Assembly: GCA_046726275.1 (NCBI GenBank) | Contig: JBKPAF010000032.1 | Coordinates: 1-40,642, forward strand | Length of the DNA: 40,642 bases | Source of the DNA: DASXTW01 sp046726275 | GTDB lineage: Bacteria > Actinomycetota > UBA4738 | Direction: 5' to 3' | In this document: one piece after another, positions 6,951-14,973 of the stretch | Numbering within the stretch: position 1 is the first letter of the stretch | How the letters are laid out: each line of letters begins with the position of its first letter | Translations under genes and position numbers: made by a program | The notes under the pieces: model-generated | Database searches by the model: none | Told to the model about the DNA's origin: nothing | The model's input: the letters and a program-made list of their open reading frames with translations, nothing else

Positions 6951-8044
6951 CGCGCCGAGGAGTCTCCGTCGGGTCCGGCGAGCTGCCTCCGACGCTCCTC
7001 GGCCAGCAGGGCGTCGATGAACTCGTCCAACTGGCCCTGCTCGAGGACCGCTTCGAGGTTGTGCACGGAGATGACCGGGGGGCGATGGTCGGTGACCCGG
7101 TTCTGGGGGAAGTTGTACGTCCGGATCTTCTCCGAGCGTTCGCCGGTCCCCACCTGAGCCTTCCTGGTGGCGGCCTCCTCGCGCTGCTGCTCATCCTGGG
7201 CGAGCTTGAGCAGCCGGGCTCGCAGATAGCGCATCGCCTTCTCACGGTTCTGACGCTGGGACCGTTCCTCCTGGACCGAGATCACGATCCCGGTCGGCTT
7301 GTGGGTGACCCGGACGGCCGAGTCTGTGGTGTTGACGCTCTGGCCGCCCGGCCCGGATGACCGGAACACGTCGATCTCGAGGTCGTCGGGATTGACCTGC
7401 ACCTCCACCTCTTCGGCCTCGGGGAGGACCGCGACCGTGGCCGTCGAGGTGTGGATGCGTCCGCCCGACTCGGTGACGGGGACCCGCTGGACCCGATGTC
7501 CTCCCGACTCGTGCTTGAGTCTGGAGTACGCGCCCTGGCCCTGGATCTCGAGCACGGCTTCCTTGAATCCGCCCAGCTCGGACGGACTCGATGAGAGCAC
7601 GTCCGACTTCCATCGCCGCCGCTCCGCGTATCGTCGATACATCTCGAGGAGCTCCCCCGCGAAGAGCGCGGCCTCCTGGCCGCCCACCCCTGCTCGGATC
7701 TCCAGCACCACGTTCTTCTCGTCGTTGGGGTCCTTGGGAAGGAGCAGGAGCTCCAGGTCCCTCTCCAGCTTCGCCGCCCGCCCCTCCGCCTCGGCCGCCT
7801 CCGAGCGGAAGAACTCCGCCATCTCGGGATCCGACTCCTCCTTCGCGAGCGAGCGCGCTTCCTGAGCCTGGTCGAGCGCGCGTTGATGGGAGCGGTGAGT
7901 GGTGACGATCTCGTGCAGCTCCGCGTGGCGCTTGCCGAGCTCTCGGAGCCGGGCAGGATCGGCCGCGACCTCAGGGCTGGACAGTTCCCGGGTCAACTCC
8001 TCGTACCGATCCTCGATGTCCTCGAGCCGTTCGCGCAGGGCCAT
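6947..8044 (-). CDS. prfA: Peptide chain release factor 1
   Basis: RF1 reads UAA and UAG and releases the finished peptide. The 365-aa protein has the codon-reading tripeptide Pro-Val-Thr at 189-191 in RVPVTESGGRIHTS and the GGQ loop at 233-235 in GPGGQSVNTTDSAVR. The helical N-terminal domain and basic C-terminus are typical. PxT rather than SPF at the recognition site marks RF1, not RF2. No Shine-Dalgarno precedes the ATG; GATAAT ends 7 bases before it, so the message may be leaderless and separate from the upstream divIVA-like gene. Confidence 0.97.
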   Translation of the reverse strand: MALRERLEDIEDRYEELTRELSSPEVAADPARLRELGKRHAELHEIVTTHRSHQRALDQAQEARSLAKEESDPEMAEFFRSEAAEAEGRAAKLERDLELLLLPKDPNDEKNVVLEIRAGVGGQEAALFAGELLEMYRRYAERRRWKSDVLSSSPSELGGFKEAVLEIQGQGAYSRLKHESGGHRVQRVPVTESGGRIHTSTATVAVLPEAEEVEVQVNPDDLEIDVFRSSGPGGQSVNTTDSAVRVTHKPTGIVISVQEERSQRQNREKAMRYLRARLLKLAQDEQQREEAATRKAQVGTGERSEKIRTYNFPQNRVTDHRPPVISVHNLEAVLEQGQLDEFIDALLAEERRRQLAGPDGDSSAR

Positions 8045-8050
8045 GCAGCA

Positions 8051-8056
8051 ATTATC
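8051..8056 (-). promoter_or_regulatory. Candidate -10 for leaderless prfA transcript
   Basis: GATAAT (five of six matches to TATAAT) ends 6 bases before the prfA ATG, which would put the start of transcription at or next to the start codon. No ribosome site is present and a hairpin closes the upstream gene. The -35 is not clear. Confidence 0.45.
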
Positions 8057-8090
8057 GCTTCCGGAGAGGGCGCCATCCGGCCGACGTGAC

Positions 8091-8111
8091 CCCGGGCCTC
8101 GGAGGACCGGG
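8091..8111 (-). terminator. Hairpin after the divIVA-like gene
   Basis: CCCGG/CCGGG (8091-8095 with 8107-8111) and CCT/AGG (8097-8099 with 8103-8105) form a compact stem starting right after the divIVA-like stop. It has no U tract. Together with the prfA -10 it suggests a transcript boundary here. Confidence 0.45.
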
Positions 8112-8112
8112 C

Positions 8113-8811
8113 TCAGTCCTGGGGGTTATCGAACAGGTCGAAGATGGACACGTCGAGGTAGAAGTCGAGATCCTCTTGGTCCTCCGGTACGCGGCGCTCG
8201 TGCGGGTCGTCCTTGTGCTGGGCATGTCTGTTGGCGTTCCGAGCGGAGGGCGGATACTGCTCGCCCTCCCGGTCCCACAACGCCTCGATGTCGATGGACA
8301 AGGTGGGAAGGTCGACGCCGGACGAGCCGGCGGTTCCGGTCGAATGAGCCTCGGGTCCCGGGACCGGTCTGACCGGCGCCCCCTTGGACTCCCATTCGAT
8401 ACCGTGCGCCTCGATCCGGGCAGCGGCGAGGATCCTCTCCGCCTCCAGTTTGGCCTCACTCAGGATCCGTTGGGCGTCCCGCCGGGCCATCACGAGGTCG
8501 GACTGGGCCTTGGCTTCCGCCTGGTGTTTTACCCGGCCAACCGCTTCATCCGCTCGGCGCACCACTTCCATGAAGTCGCGCGACAGGCGCGCGTACGCCG
8601 ACTCCTGGGCGGCGACGCTCCGCCGTTCCAGGTGTTCGCTCCGAGCGCGAAGCCACTCCACCTCGCCTTGGAGCCGGCTGACCAGCTCGGCGACCTCCCG
8701 GAGGAACCGGTGGACCTCCTCCGGCTCGTAACCCTTGCGGACCAGAGAGAACCCGCGCCCCGCGATGGACGAGGGGCGCACCGCTTGATGCTCGAGTTCG
8801 GGAATGGCCAC
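8113..8811 (-). CDS. DivIVA-domain coiled-coil protein
   Basis: This is a 232-aa cytoplasmic protein. Residues 18-50 (SLVRKGYEPEEVHRFLREVA) match the DivIVA N-terminal membrane-sensing segment, which places proteins at curved poles or septa. A long charged coiled coil runs from about 40 to 140, and a low-complexity acidic tail ends in DLDFYLDVSIFDLF. The GTG at 8811 is chosen because AGGAGA lies 8 bases upstream and homology begins soon after; the open frame continues upstream over the DUF1385 gene without meaning. It could be a Wag31-like polar growth factor or a shorter paralog. The gene sits between DUF1385 and prfA rather than beside ftsZ/sepF, so a paralog is more likely. Confidence 0.78.
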   Translation of the reverse strand: MAIPELEHQAVRPSSIAGRGFSLVRKGYEPEEVHRFLREVAELVSRLQGEVEWLRARSEHLERRSVAAQESAYARLSRDFMEVVRRADEAVGRVKHQAEAKAQSDLVMARRDAQRILSEAKLEAERILAAARIEAHGIEWESKGAPVRPVPGPEAHSTGTAGSSGVDLPTLSIDIEALWDREGEQYPPSARNANRHAQHKDDPHERRVPEDQEDLDFYLDVSIFDLFDNPQD

Positions 8812-8909
8812 CAGTCGACTCTCCTGTTCGCGGGTGGCGGAGGTCCGGCACCTGACTGTAGCTCTCCGCCGCTCGAGTTCAAGGAACGTGGAGGAGGAAA
8901 ACCAGTCCG

Positions 8910-9794
8910 TCAGGCCGAGGAGAGCGTGCCTTCCTGCCGCAGCACTTCCTCGAATGCCCTGATCGCCACCTCGATCTGGCCCCGGTCGGGCGGCCGGGTG
9001 GTGATCTTCTGGAGCCACAGTCCAGGCGCCATCAATACCCGCATGATCTTCGATCCCGTGAACCGGGCACCGGCCCGGAGCAGCTCGTAGGAGATCCCCG
9101 CGATCACGGGGATGGCAACGATGCGAAACACGATCCCGGCAAGCAGGCCGCGCGAGCCGAACACGGTGTAGACCAGGACGGTCAGCAACATGACGATGAG
9201 GAGAAAGTTGGTGCCGCACCGCACGTGGAGCGTTGAATACCTGTCGACTGCCCCGGGCTCGAGCGGGTCTCCGTGCTCGTACGCGGCGATGGTCTTGTGC
9301 TCGGCACCGTGATACTGGAAGACCCGGCGGATCTCCTTCATCTGACCGATCGCGACCAGGTAGATCAGGAAAAGGGCCACCCGGAAGAGCCCTTCCAGCA
9401 CGTTCCTGACCACGCTCGAGGGAACGTCGTCGCGTACCAGGCGGAGCCCCAGGTACGGACCGACGATGAACACCAGGGTGAACAGGGCGAACGCCATGAC
9501 CATGGACGTGACCATCTGGCCCCGGGTTAGGCGCTGGTCCTCCTCCACCGCGTGATTCGCCGACACCGTCAGCGCTCTGACGCCGATGGCCAGGGCCTGG
9601 CCGAGCGCTATCACCCCTCGAAGCCCCGGTTTGGCCAGGATGGGGTGTCGCTTGGCGATCGAGTTGATCTCATGGGCCTCGACATGCAGCGTCTGGTCGG
9701 GTTGCCGCACCGCGATGGCCCAATGATCGCGGCCGCGCATCATGACCCCCTCCAGGACCGCCTGACCGCCGTAGTAGTGGTTCTGGGCGGGCAC
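8910..9794 (-). CDS. DUF1385 (YqhQ-like) membrane protein
   Basis: This 294-aa protein starts with YYGGQAVLEGVMMRG, the DUF1385 signature, and carries FQYHGAEHKTIAAYEHG and HVRCGTNFLL in the middle. Three to four hydrophobic helices are visible (about 97-118, 135-152, 198-216 and 222-240). The conserved His and Glu residues on the loops suggest metal binding or catalysis, but the biochemical function of the family is not established. The GTG at 9794 lies 9 bases after the rpmE stop without a clear ribosome site; conserved residues begin at position 8, so a later start is unlikely. In several deep actinobacterial groups this family lies between rpmE and prfA, as here. Confidence 0.85.
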   Translation of the reverse strand: MPAQNHYYGGQAVLEGVMMRGRDHWAIAVRQPDQTLHVEAHEINSIAKRHPILAKPGLRGVIALGQALAIGVRALTVSANHAVEEDQRLTRGQMVTSMVMAFALFTLVFIVGPYLGLRLVRDDVPSSVVRNVLEGLFRVALFLIYLVAIGQMKEIRRVFQYHGAEHKTIAAYEHGDPLEPGAVDRYSTLHVRCGTNFLLIVMLLTVLVYTVFGSRGLLAGIVFRIVAIPVIAGISYELLRAGARFTGSKIMRVLMAPGLWLQKITTRPPDRGQIEVAIRAFEEVLRQEGTLSSA

Positions 9795-9803
9795 GACGGA
9801 GCG

Positions 9804-10019
9804 TTACCTGCCTGGAGCGGGCCGCTGGCCGTACCGACGCTGGAACCGCTCGACTCGGCCGCCCGTGTCCACGAGCTTCTGCTTTCCTGTGTAGAAGGGA
9901 TGACAGGCCGAGCAGATCTCCACGTGGATCTCCGGCTTGGTCGATCGGGTCGTGAACGTGTTGCCGCACGAACAGCGAACCGTCGCCGTCACATATTCGG
10001 GGTGAATTCCCTGCTTCAT
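9804..10019 (-). CDS. rpmE: 50S ribosomal protein L31 (zinc-binding type)
   Basis: This 71-aa protein begins MKQGIHPEY, the L31 signature. Four cysteines, Cys16 and Cys18 in RCSC and Cys36 and Cys39 in CSAC, form the zinc site of the C+ type, which is normally replaced by a C- paralog under zinc shortage. AAAGGA precedes the ATG. Neighbours rho and prfA are the standard actinobacterial context. The zinc uptake locus at 26900-29700 is relevant to its metal supply, but no Zur-like site is seen here. Confidence 0.97.
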   Translation of the reverse strand: MKQGIHPEYVTATVRCSCGNTFTTRSTKPEIHVEICSACHPFYTGKQKLVDTGGRVERFQRRYGQRPAPGR

Positions 10020-10108
10020 CTCATTCCTTTCAACCGTCCCATATTCCCATGCGGACCGAATGATGGCGACTGAGGCGGAGTCAACAGCCCGGCGTCGCTC
10101 TTGAGTGA

Positions 10109-10333
10109 CTAGGAGTAGGTGAGGCCGAAGTCTTCCATCAAGCCCTCGACGTACCGGTGGAAGGCGAGGTGGTCGCTGCGGAATTCCTTCTGCTCCCCCT
10201 CTCGGTCCACCGTGACGACGTCGAACGCCGTGCCCGTGCTGTCCCGTTCCTCGGTAACCCTGACGGGCTCCCAGCCTTCGGCCAGAGCCTGTTGGAGCTC
10301 AGCCATCACCGGATCGTCGCCCCACCCAGCCAT
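10109..10333 (-). CDS. Small conserved-looking protein of unknown function between rho and rpmE
   Basis: The protein has 74 aa, is acidic and soluble, with no signal or membrane segment. It has an N-terminal helix (VMAELQQALAEGWEPVRV), a strand-rich centre (AFDVVTVDREGEQKEFRSDH) and a helical end. CGGAG lies 8 bases before the ATG and the gene starts 13 bases after the rho stop, so it reads as a real operon member. I do not recognise the family. The position suggests a link to transcription or ribosome supply, but nothing in the sequence proves it. Confidence 0.7.
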   Translation of the reverse strand: MAGWGDDPVMAELQQALAEGWEPVRVTEERDSTGTAFDVVTVDREGEQKEFRSDHLAFHRYVEGLMEDFGLTYS

Positions 10334-10346
10334 GTCGGATCTCCGT

Positions 10347-11921
10347 TTAGTCGCCCGGAGCCTTGGAGATCTCCCGCAGGAACTGTTCGTTCGACTTCGT
10401 TGCCCGGATCTTGTCGACCAACAGCTCCAGCGCGGCCGCGGGCTCGAGCGCGTGCAGGACGCGGCGGAGCCGCCAGACCAGCGCGAGCTCCTCGGTGGGC
10501 ATCAGGCGCTCTTCCTTCCGGGTGCCTGAGGCCTCGATGTTCAGCGCCGGGAAGATGCGCTTCTCGGAGAGGTTTCGATCCAGGCGGATCTCCCAGTTCC
10601 CTGTTCCCTTGAACTCCTCGAAGATCACTTCATCCATCCGGGATCCCGTCTCCACCAGCGCGCTCGCGATGATCGTGAGCGAACCGCCTTCCTCCAGGTT
10701 CCGAGCGGCCCCGAAGAATCGCTTGGGCGGGTACAGCGCCGTTGAGTCAACCCCGCCGGACAGGATCCTTCCCGAGGCAGGCGCGGACAGGTTGTAGGCA
10801 CGGGCGAGCCGGGTGATCGAGTCAAGCAGGACCACCACGTTCATCCCTTGCTCCACCAGCCGCTTGGACCTCTCGAGCACCAGCTCGGTGACCTGGGTGT
10901 GCTGGTCGGCCGGCTTGTCGAACGTGGAGTACACGACCTCGGCCGCGGCCACCGTTCGCTGCCAGTCGGTGACCTCTTCCGGCCGCTCGTCGACTAGCAA
11001 CACGATCACGTGCGAGTCGGGGTCGGCCGCCAGGATCCCGCCGGCGATCTGCTTGAGCACGGTGGTTTTCCCGGCCTTGGGCGGCGACACGACCATCCCT
11101 CGCTGGCCCTTTCCGATGGGAGCGATCAGGTCGATGATCCGCTCGGTGACCCACTTGGGGTCGTGCTCGAGGCGGTATCGCTCGTCGGGGAACAGCGGAG
11201 TCAGCTTGTCGAAGTCCGGCCGCTGTCTTGCCGTCTCCGGGTCGACGCCGGCGACGGTCTCGATCTGGATGAGCGCGGGGTACTTCTCGTTGTCCCTCGG
11301 TTGCCGGACCTTGCCGGTGATCTGGTCGCCCCGGCGCAGGCCGAACCGCCTGATCTGGGAGAGCGAGACGTAGATGTCCTCGTTTCCGGGCAGGTACCCG
11401 CTGGTTCGAAGGAATCCGTAGCCCTCCGGAAGGACGTCCAGAATGCCACTTCGGACCGGGGCGGTGGCCAGCTCTTCCTCGCGCTCCTCCCGCTCCCGCT
11501 CTCGACGGCGCTCGCGCTCCCGGCGCCGCTCCTCGCGAGAGGGACGCCGGTCCCTTCGCTCCCCGGCGGGGGGCCGTTCCTCGGTCACCGTCTGGCCGGA
11601 AGGCGGTTCGGCAACGGCGGTCGAGCTCCCGGTTCTCCTGGTAGAGGGGCCTCGAGATCGGGACCCGTCACCGCCCGCCTCACCGGACTCCGGCTCGGTC
11701 GCGGCCGGTGTGCCCTCAGCGACGGCTTCCTCGGCCGTGGGCGGGACCGCCGTGGACCCGTGGCCGTCGGTGGATGCCTTCGCCACGATGGCGTCGATCA
11801 GGTCACTCTTGCGCAAGCGCTGATGACCTTCGACGCCAAGCCCCTCGGCGATCTGCTGGAGTTCGGGGAGAACCTTGCTTTCGAGGTCCGCCCGCTCGAT
11901 CGTGCGCGAATCCACCTTCAT
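10347..11921 (-). CDS. rho: Transcription termination factor Rho
   Basis: Rho is the hexameric RNA helicase that ends transcription at C-rich sites. This 524-aa form has an N-terminal Rho-N helix domain (about 1-45), then a long Arg/Glu/Ser-rich insertion (about 46-140) typical of high-GC actinobacteria, then the RNA-binding OB fold (GILDVLPEGYGFLRTSGY) and the RecA-like motor with Walker A SPPKAGKTT and VIVLLVDERPEEVTDW. The ATG at 11921 has GGAAGGAG directly upstream and overlaps the transaldolase stop (ATGA). In-frame sequence above that start is not used. The insertion is of low complexity and probably disordered. Confidence 0.96.
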   Translation of the reverse strand: MKVDSRTIERADLESKVLPELQQIAEGLGVEGHQRLRKSDLIDAIVAKASTDGHGSTAVPPTAEEAVAEGTPAATEPESGEAGGDGSRSRGPSTRRTGSSTAVAEPPSGQTVTEERPPAGERRDRRPSREERRRERERRREREREEREEELATAPVRSGILDVLPEGYGFLRTSGYLPGNEDIYVSLSQIRRFGLRRGDQITGKVRQPRDNEKYPALIQIETVAGVDPETARQRPDFDKLTPLFPDERYRLEHDPKWVTERIIDLIAPIGKGQRGMVVSPPKAGKTTVLKQIAGGILAADPDSHVIVLLVDERPEEVTDWQRTVAAAEVVYSTFDKPADQHTQVTELVLERSKRLVEQGMNVVVLLDSITRLARAYNLSAPASGRILSGGVDSTALYPPKRFFGAARNLEEGGSLTIIASALVETGSRMDEVIFEEFKGTGNWEIRLDRNLSEKRIFPALNIEASGTRKEERLMPTEELALVWRLRRVLHALEPAAALELLVDKIRATKSNEQFLREISKAPGD

Positions 11922-12580
11922 GCTCCTTCCTTGAGGTCGTTCTGGAGCTGCTTCCAATCCGAGAGGAACTTGGCCAGCCCTGAATCCGTCAGGGGGTGTT
12001 TCACCAGCTTCGAGAACACGTCGAACGGCATCGTGGCCACGTCGGCTCCGAGCCGGGCCGCTTCCACGACGTGCATGGGATGGCGAAGCGACGATGCCAG
12101 GACCAGTGTGTCATAGCCCTGGACGTCGTAGATCTCGCAGATGTCTCGAAGCACGTTCATCCCATCCGCCCCGACGTCGTCCAGCCTGCCCAGGAACGGG
12201 GAGCAGTACGTGGCTCCGATCTCCCCCGCCAGGATGGCCTGGGCGGGCGAGAAGGTCAGTGTCACGTTGACCGGGATCCCCTCGTCCACCAACCGCTTCC
12301 CGGCCTGGATGCCGTCCGCGGTCATGGCCACCTTCACCACCGCGTTCGGGGCGACCGCGGCGAGCCTCAGGCCTTCCTCATAGATGTCATCGGCCTGCTC
12401 GTGCGTCGTCTCGAGCGAGACGGGGCCGTCCACCTCGGCGCAGATCTCCTTCATCTGCACCTCCCAGTCGGCCTTCTCCCTAGCCAGCAGGGTGGGGTTG
12501 GTGGTGCAACCTCCCAGCACCCCCCACTTCTTGATCTGCCGGATCTCCTCGAGGCTGGCGGTGTCAAGGAAAAGCTTCAT
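11918..12580 (-). CDS. tal: Transaldolase, small (FSA/TalC-type) family
   Basis: The 220-aa TIM-barrel enzyme belongs to the short transaldolase group, which transfers dihydroxyacetone units in the pentose phosphate pathway or acts as fructose-6-phosphate aldolase. The N-terminus MKLFLDTASLEEI, GGCTTNPTLL and the Schiff-base Lys83 in VVKVAMTADG are visible; the usual Pro after the lysine strand is Ala here. GGAGG lies about 11 bases upstream of the ATG, which overlaps the 2-phosphoglycerate kinase stop (ATGA). The split between transaldolase and FSA activity cannot be made from sequence alone. Being in the same unit as the diphosphoglycerate genes links it to lower-carbon sugar phosphates. 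Confidence 0.9.
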   Translation of the reverse strand: MKLFLDTASLEEIRQIKKWGVLGGCTTNPTLLAREKADWEVQMKEICAEVDGPVSLETTHEQADDIYEEGLRLAAVAPNAVVKVAMTADGIQAGKRLVDEGIPVNVTLTFSPAQAILAGEIGATYCSPFLGRLDDVGADGMNVLRDICEIYDVQGYDTLVLASSLRHPMHVVEAARLGADVATMPFDVFSKLVKHPLTDSGLAKFLSDWKQLQNDLKEGA

Positions 12581-13557
12581 CTCTTGCTTGCCTCCAGTTG
12601 GGTCGCTTCCTTGGACGGGTGCCGGCGCTTGGACCCATCGCGTTGCTGCCGGCTCCGCATGTGCTCGGTGGTCCGCTCGACCACGAGGTCGATCGTCCCG
12701 GCCAGCGCCTGGTCGAGGCTGTAGTTCGGGATGACCGGCACGTTGTGGCTGAGCGCCTGGCTCTTGATGTATTTCTGCACCCTTCGGATGTTGGGGAAAC
12801 CCTGGACGTATCGTTCGAGGGGTCGCGAAGAACGGTCGGTGCTCCGGGCGGCGAAGTGGCTGCGGTGCAGCTCCTCGTCGTCGACACTTACAACAAGCGG
12901 AACCGCCAGAACTCTTCCCTCGTACGCCTCCAGGTCGAAGAATCCCGGGACGACGTGGGCTCCCTCGATGATGATGCTGGTCCCCTCGACGGCCGCCCGC
13001 TCCACCAGGGCCCGGATGCCCACCGCTACGGCGGCCGTCTGCTCGCGAAAGCCAACGATGACCCGGTCCAGGGGACGCGGCGGGGGTTCCCTGAGCGCCG
13101 AATCGGCCTCGAACGAGGACGTGTACAACGTGGGCATCAGCTCGCTGGTGAACAGCGCGCGCATGACCTCCCTGATCGCGTCGGTGGCCACCACCCGTAC
13201 GATCCCCAGCCGCACCGCGAGCTGGGTGGCAATGGTCGACTTCCCCACGCCGGTCGCTCCCCCGATCATGATCACGAGGGGTGCGTCGAGCAGGCTGATC
13301 TCTCTCCACCGCAGCCAGTTCGTGGCATAGCGCTCACCGGCGATCTCCGAGAGCACGTCGATGGTCAGCTCGTCCACCTCTTCGAGGGTCGCGCTGCCGA
13401 CGTCCCGTTCGAGCAGTCGTTCCTCGACCTGCTCGGCGACCTGATAGGCGCGATAGGCCGACAGGCCCGTGACCATGAGCTCACTGGCCCGTAGACCCTT
13501 CGAATATGGCAGGCCGGGATCCTGTCCCGAGATGACGATGATCTTCTTGTCGGTCAT
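12577..13557 (-). CDS. 2-phosphoglycerate kinase
   Basis: The enzyme phosphorylates 2-phosphoglycerate to 2,3-diphosphoglycerate, the first step towards cyclic 2,3-DPG in methanogens. The 326-aa protein has an ATP-cone-like N-terminal region (about 1-85) and a P-loop kinase domain with Walker A GGATGVGKST at 99-108 (Lys106), TDAIREVMR and SIIIEGAHVVPGF. The C-terminus is a basic, low-complexity tail. GGAG lies 6 bases before the ATG. It is directly downstream of the cyclic DPG synthetase gene, 12 bases apart, and overlaps the transaldolase gene. The pairing with the synthetase makes the assignment stronger than motif evidence alone. Confidence 0.88.
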   Translation of the reverse strand: MTDKKIIVISGQDPGLPYSKGLRASELMVTGLSAYRAYQVAEQVEERLLERDVGSATLEEVDELTIDVLSEIAGERYATNWLRWREISLLDAPLVIMIGGATGVGKSTIATQLAVRLGIVRVVATDAIREVMRALFTSELMPTLYTSSFEADSALREPPPRPLDRVIVGFREQTAAVAVGIRALVERAAVEGTSIIIEGAHVVPGFFDLEAYEGRVLAVPLVVSVDDEELHRSHFAARSTDRSSRPLERYVQGFPNIRRVQKYIKSQALSHNVPVIPNYSLDQALAGTIDLVVERTTEHMRSRQQRDGSKRRHPSKEATQLEASKR

Positions 13558-13569
13558 GAAGGCTCCGTG

Positions 13570-14907
13570 CTACGTCCGCCCTCGTCCCCGCTCCCCCGCT
13601 AGCTGGATCGTCTCCGTGAGGAGCTGATCGATCTCTCCCTCTCCTCCCGCCGTCCGGGGGCGGTTGTCCACGAACACGACCTCGGCCCCGCGCTCCACGG
13701 CGCGCCGAGCTGCCACGTCGATCGCCGCCGCCTTCAGCTCCGTGAGCAGGACGTCGAAGGGCGGCGACTCGGCGAGGTCGGCCTCCAGAGCCGCCCGGTC
13801 GGCCAGGTGCGGGGACACCTTCACCACCCGGCACCCAGAGGATCGCTCGAGGCGGTCGGCGAGATGACCCGCCAGTGCTCGGTGTGCGGTCGTCGCGAAG
13901 AACGCATCCTTGCCCCTCACGTCGGCTAGCGCCACCGGATGAAGCTCCGCTATGGCTATCCGGATACCTTCATGCAGCCGACGAACTAAGGGATAGAGAG
14001 ACGAAAGGTTGTCGGGCTCGGCGGACGAGCCACCCTCCATGATAAAGACCAGAAGGTCCGAAAGCAATATTCGGAGGGGCCCCAGGTAGCCCCCCAGGTG
14101 CTCAGGGGGGATCCCCGCCGGGGCCACGAGGACGCCCGCGTCCCACGGCACCGTCGGCACGGAAGCGCCGCTTCCTTCCAGGATGACGAGACCGGCTCCG
14201 GATTCCGCGGCCTCGAGTGCGGCCTGGGCCACGTTCGTGACGAACGGCCTTCCGGCCAATCCCCCACCGCACCGGCGCGCCCCGAACGTGGGAACTCCGG
14301 AGGTGACCGCGTCTTCCAGATAGTCGGACGCCGCGTGCTCCCCATGGTCGGCCCGGGCCAGAAGCTCGTCCACGGTCAGGGTGGCCGGGTCGGCCCTGGT
14401 CGGATCGGGGGGCCCGCCCCGACCCATGGCCACGATCGTGGGGTGCAGGCCCGCAGCCACCGCCAGACGAGCGACGTGCCCGGCGATGGCCGTCTTCGCC
14501 ACCCGCTTCCCTGCCCCGATGACTCCGAGGGTGGGCACCCGCAGGGGCGCCTCGACGATCGGTGGATCGAACCGGAAATCGGGACCGAGGTAGGACACGC
14601 CCATGGACAGGGCCAAGCCGATCAGCTCCATACGGAGCTCGTAGCCGAGGACGGGCTCGTCGGACAGGTCGAGCACGGCTTCCGGGCGATGCTCCCGGAT
14701 CGCGTCCCTGAGGGCATCCCTGGGCGAGGCCTCACCGCGGACCACCGGGACCGATCCCAGCTCCAGGCTGCGATCGGCACCGAGCTTCTCGATCCCCCCG
14801 ACGACGAGGGCAAGCAGGACCTGATGCCCGGCCGACCGCGCGACGTCGAGTCCCCACCGCGTGACCGGGGGGTAGTGCTCACCGTCGACCAGAGCGATGA
14901 CCTTCAT
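13570..14907 (-). CDS. cpgS: Cyclic 2,3-diphosphoglycerate synthetase
   Basis: This ATP-dependent enzyme closes 2,3-diphosphoglycerate into its cyclic anhydride, a stabilising solute and phosphate store known from thermophilic methanogens. The 445-aa protein has an N-terminal Rossmann-like region (1-120), a central P-loop GVIGAGKRVAKTA at 128-140, the motif VAMGRGGPPDP, a segment rich in GLVILEGSGASVPTVPWDAG, and a C-terminal domain with DVLLTELKAAAIDVA and VVFVDNRP. Length and motif order fit CpgS-type proteins. GGGG lies 6 bases before the ATG. Gene order synthetase-kinase supports the pathway. Activity in this bacterium is inferred from family membership. Confidence 0.88.
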   Translation of the reverse strand: MKVIALVDGEHYPPVTRWGLDVARSAGHQVLLALVVGGIEKLGADRSLELGSVPVVRGEASPRDALRDAIREHRPEAVLDLSDEPVLGYELRMELIGLALSMGVSYLGPDFRFDPPIVEAPLRVPTLGVIGAGKRVAKTAIAGHVARLAVAAGLHPTIVAMGRGGPPDPTRADPATLTVDELLARADHGEHAASDYLEDAVTSGVPTFGARRCGGGLAGRPFVTNVAQAALEAAESGAGLVILEGSGASVPTVPWDAGVLVAPAGIPPEHLGGYLGPLRILLSDLLVFIMEGGSSAEPDNLSSLYPLVRRLHEGIRIAIAELHPVALADVRGKDAFFATTAHRALAGHLADRLERSSGCRVVKVSPHLADRAALEADLAESPPFDVLLTELKAAAIDVAARRAVERGAEVVFVDNRPRTAGGEGEIDQLLTETIQLAGERGRGRT

Positions 14908-14926
14908 CCAGATCCCCGACGCTTCG

Positions 14927-14949
14927 GGCCGCGACGCTCAGCCGCGGCC
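14927..14949 (-). other. Hairpin between metallophosphoesterase and cpgS
   Basis: GGCCGCG/CGCGGCC (14927-14933 with 14943-14949) with a 9-base loop lies midway in the 66-base spacer. There is no U tract. It may be a weak attenuator or an mRNA end protecting the first gene. Confidence 0.4.
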
Positions 14950-14973
14950 GTCCCCTCTGCTGTGGTCGTCCGG

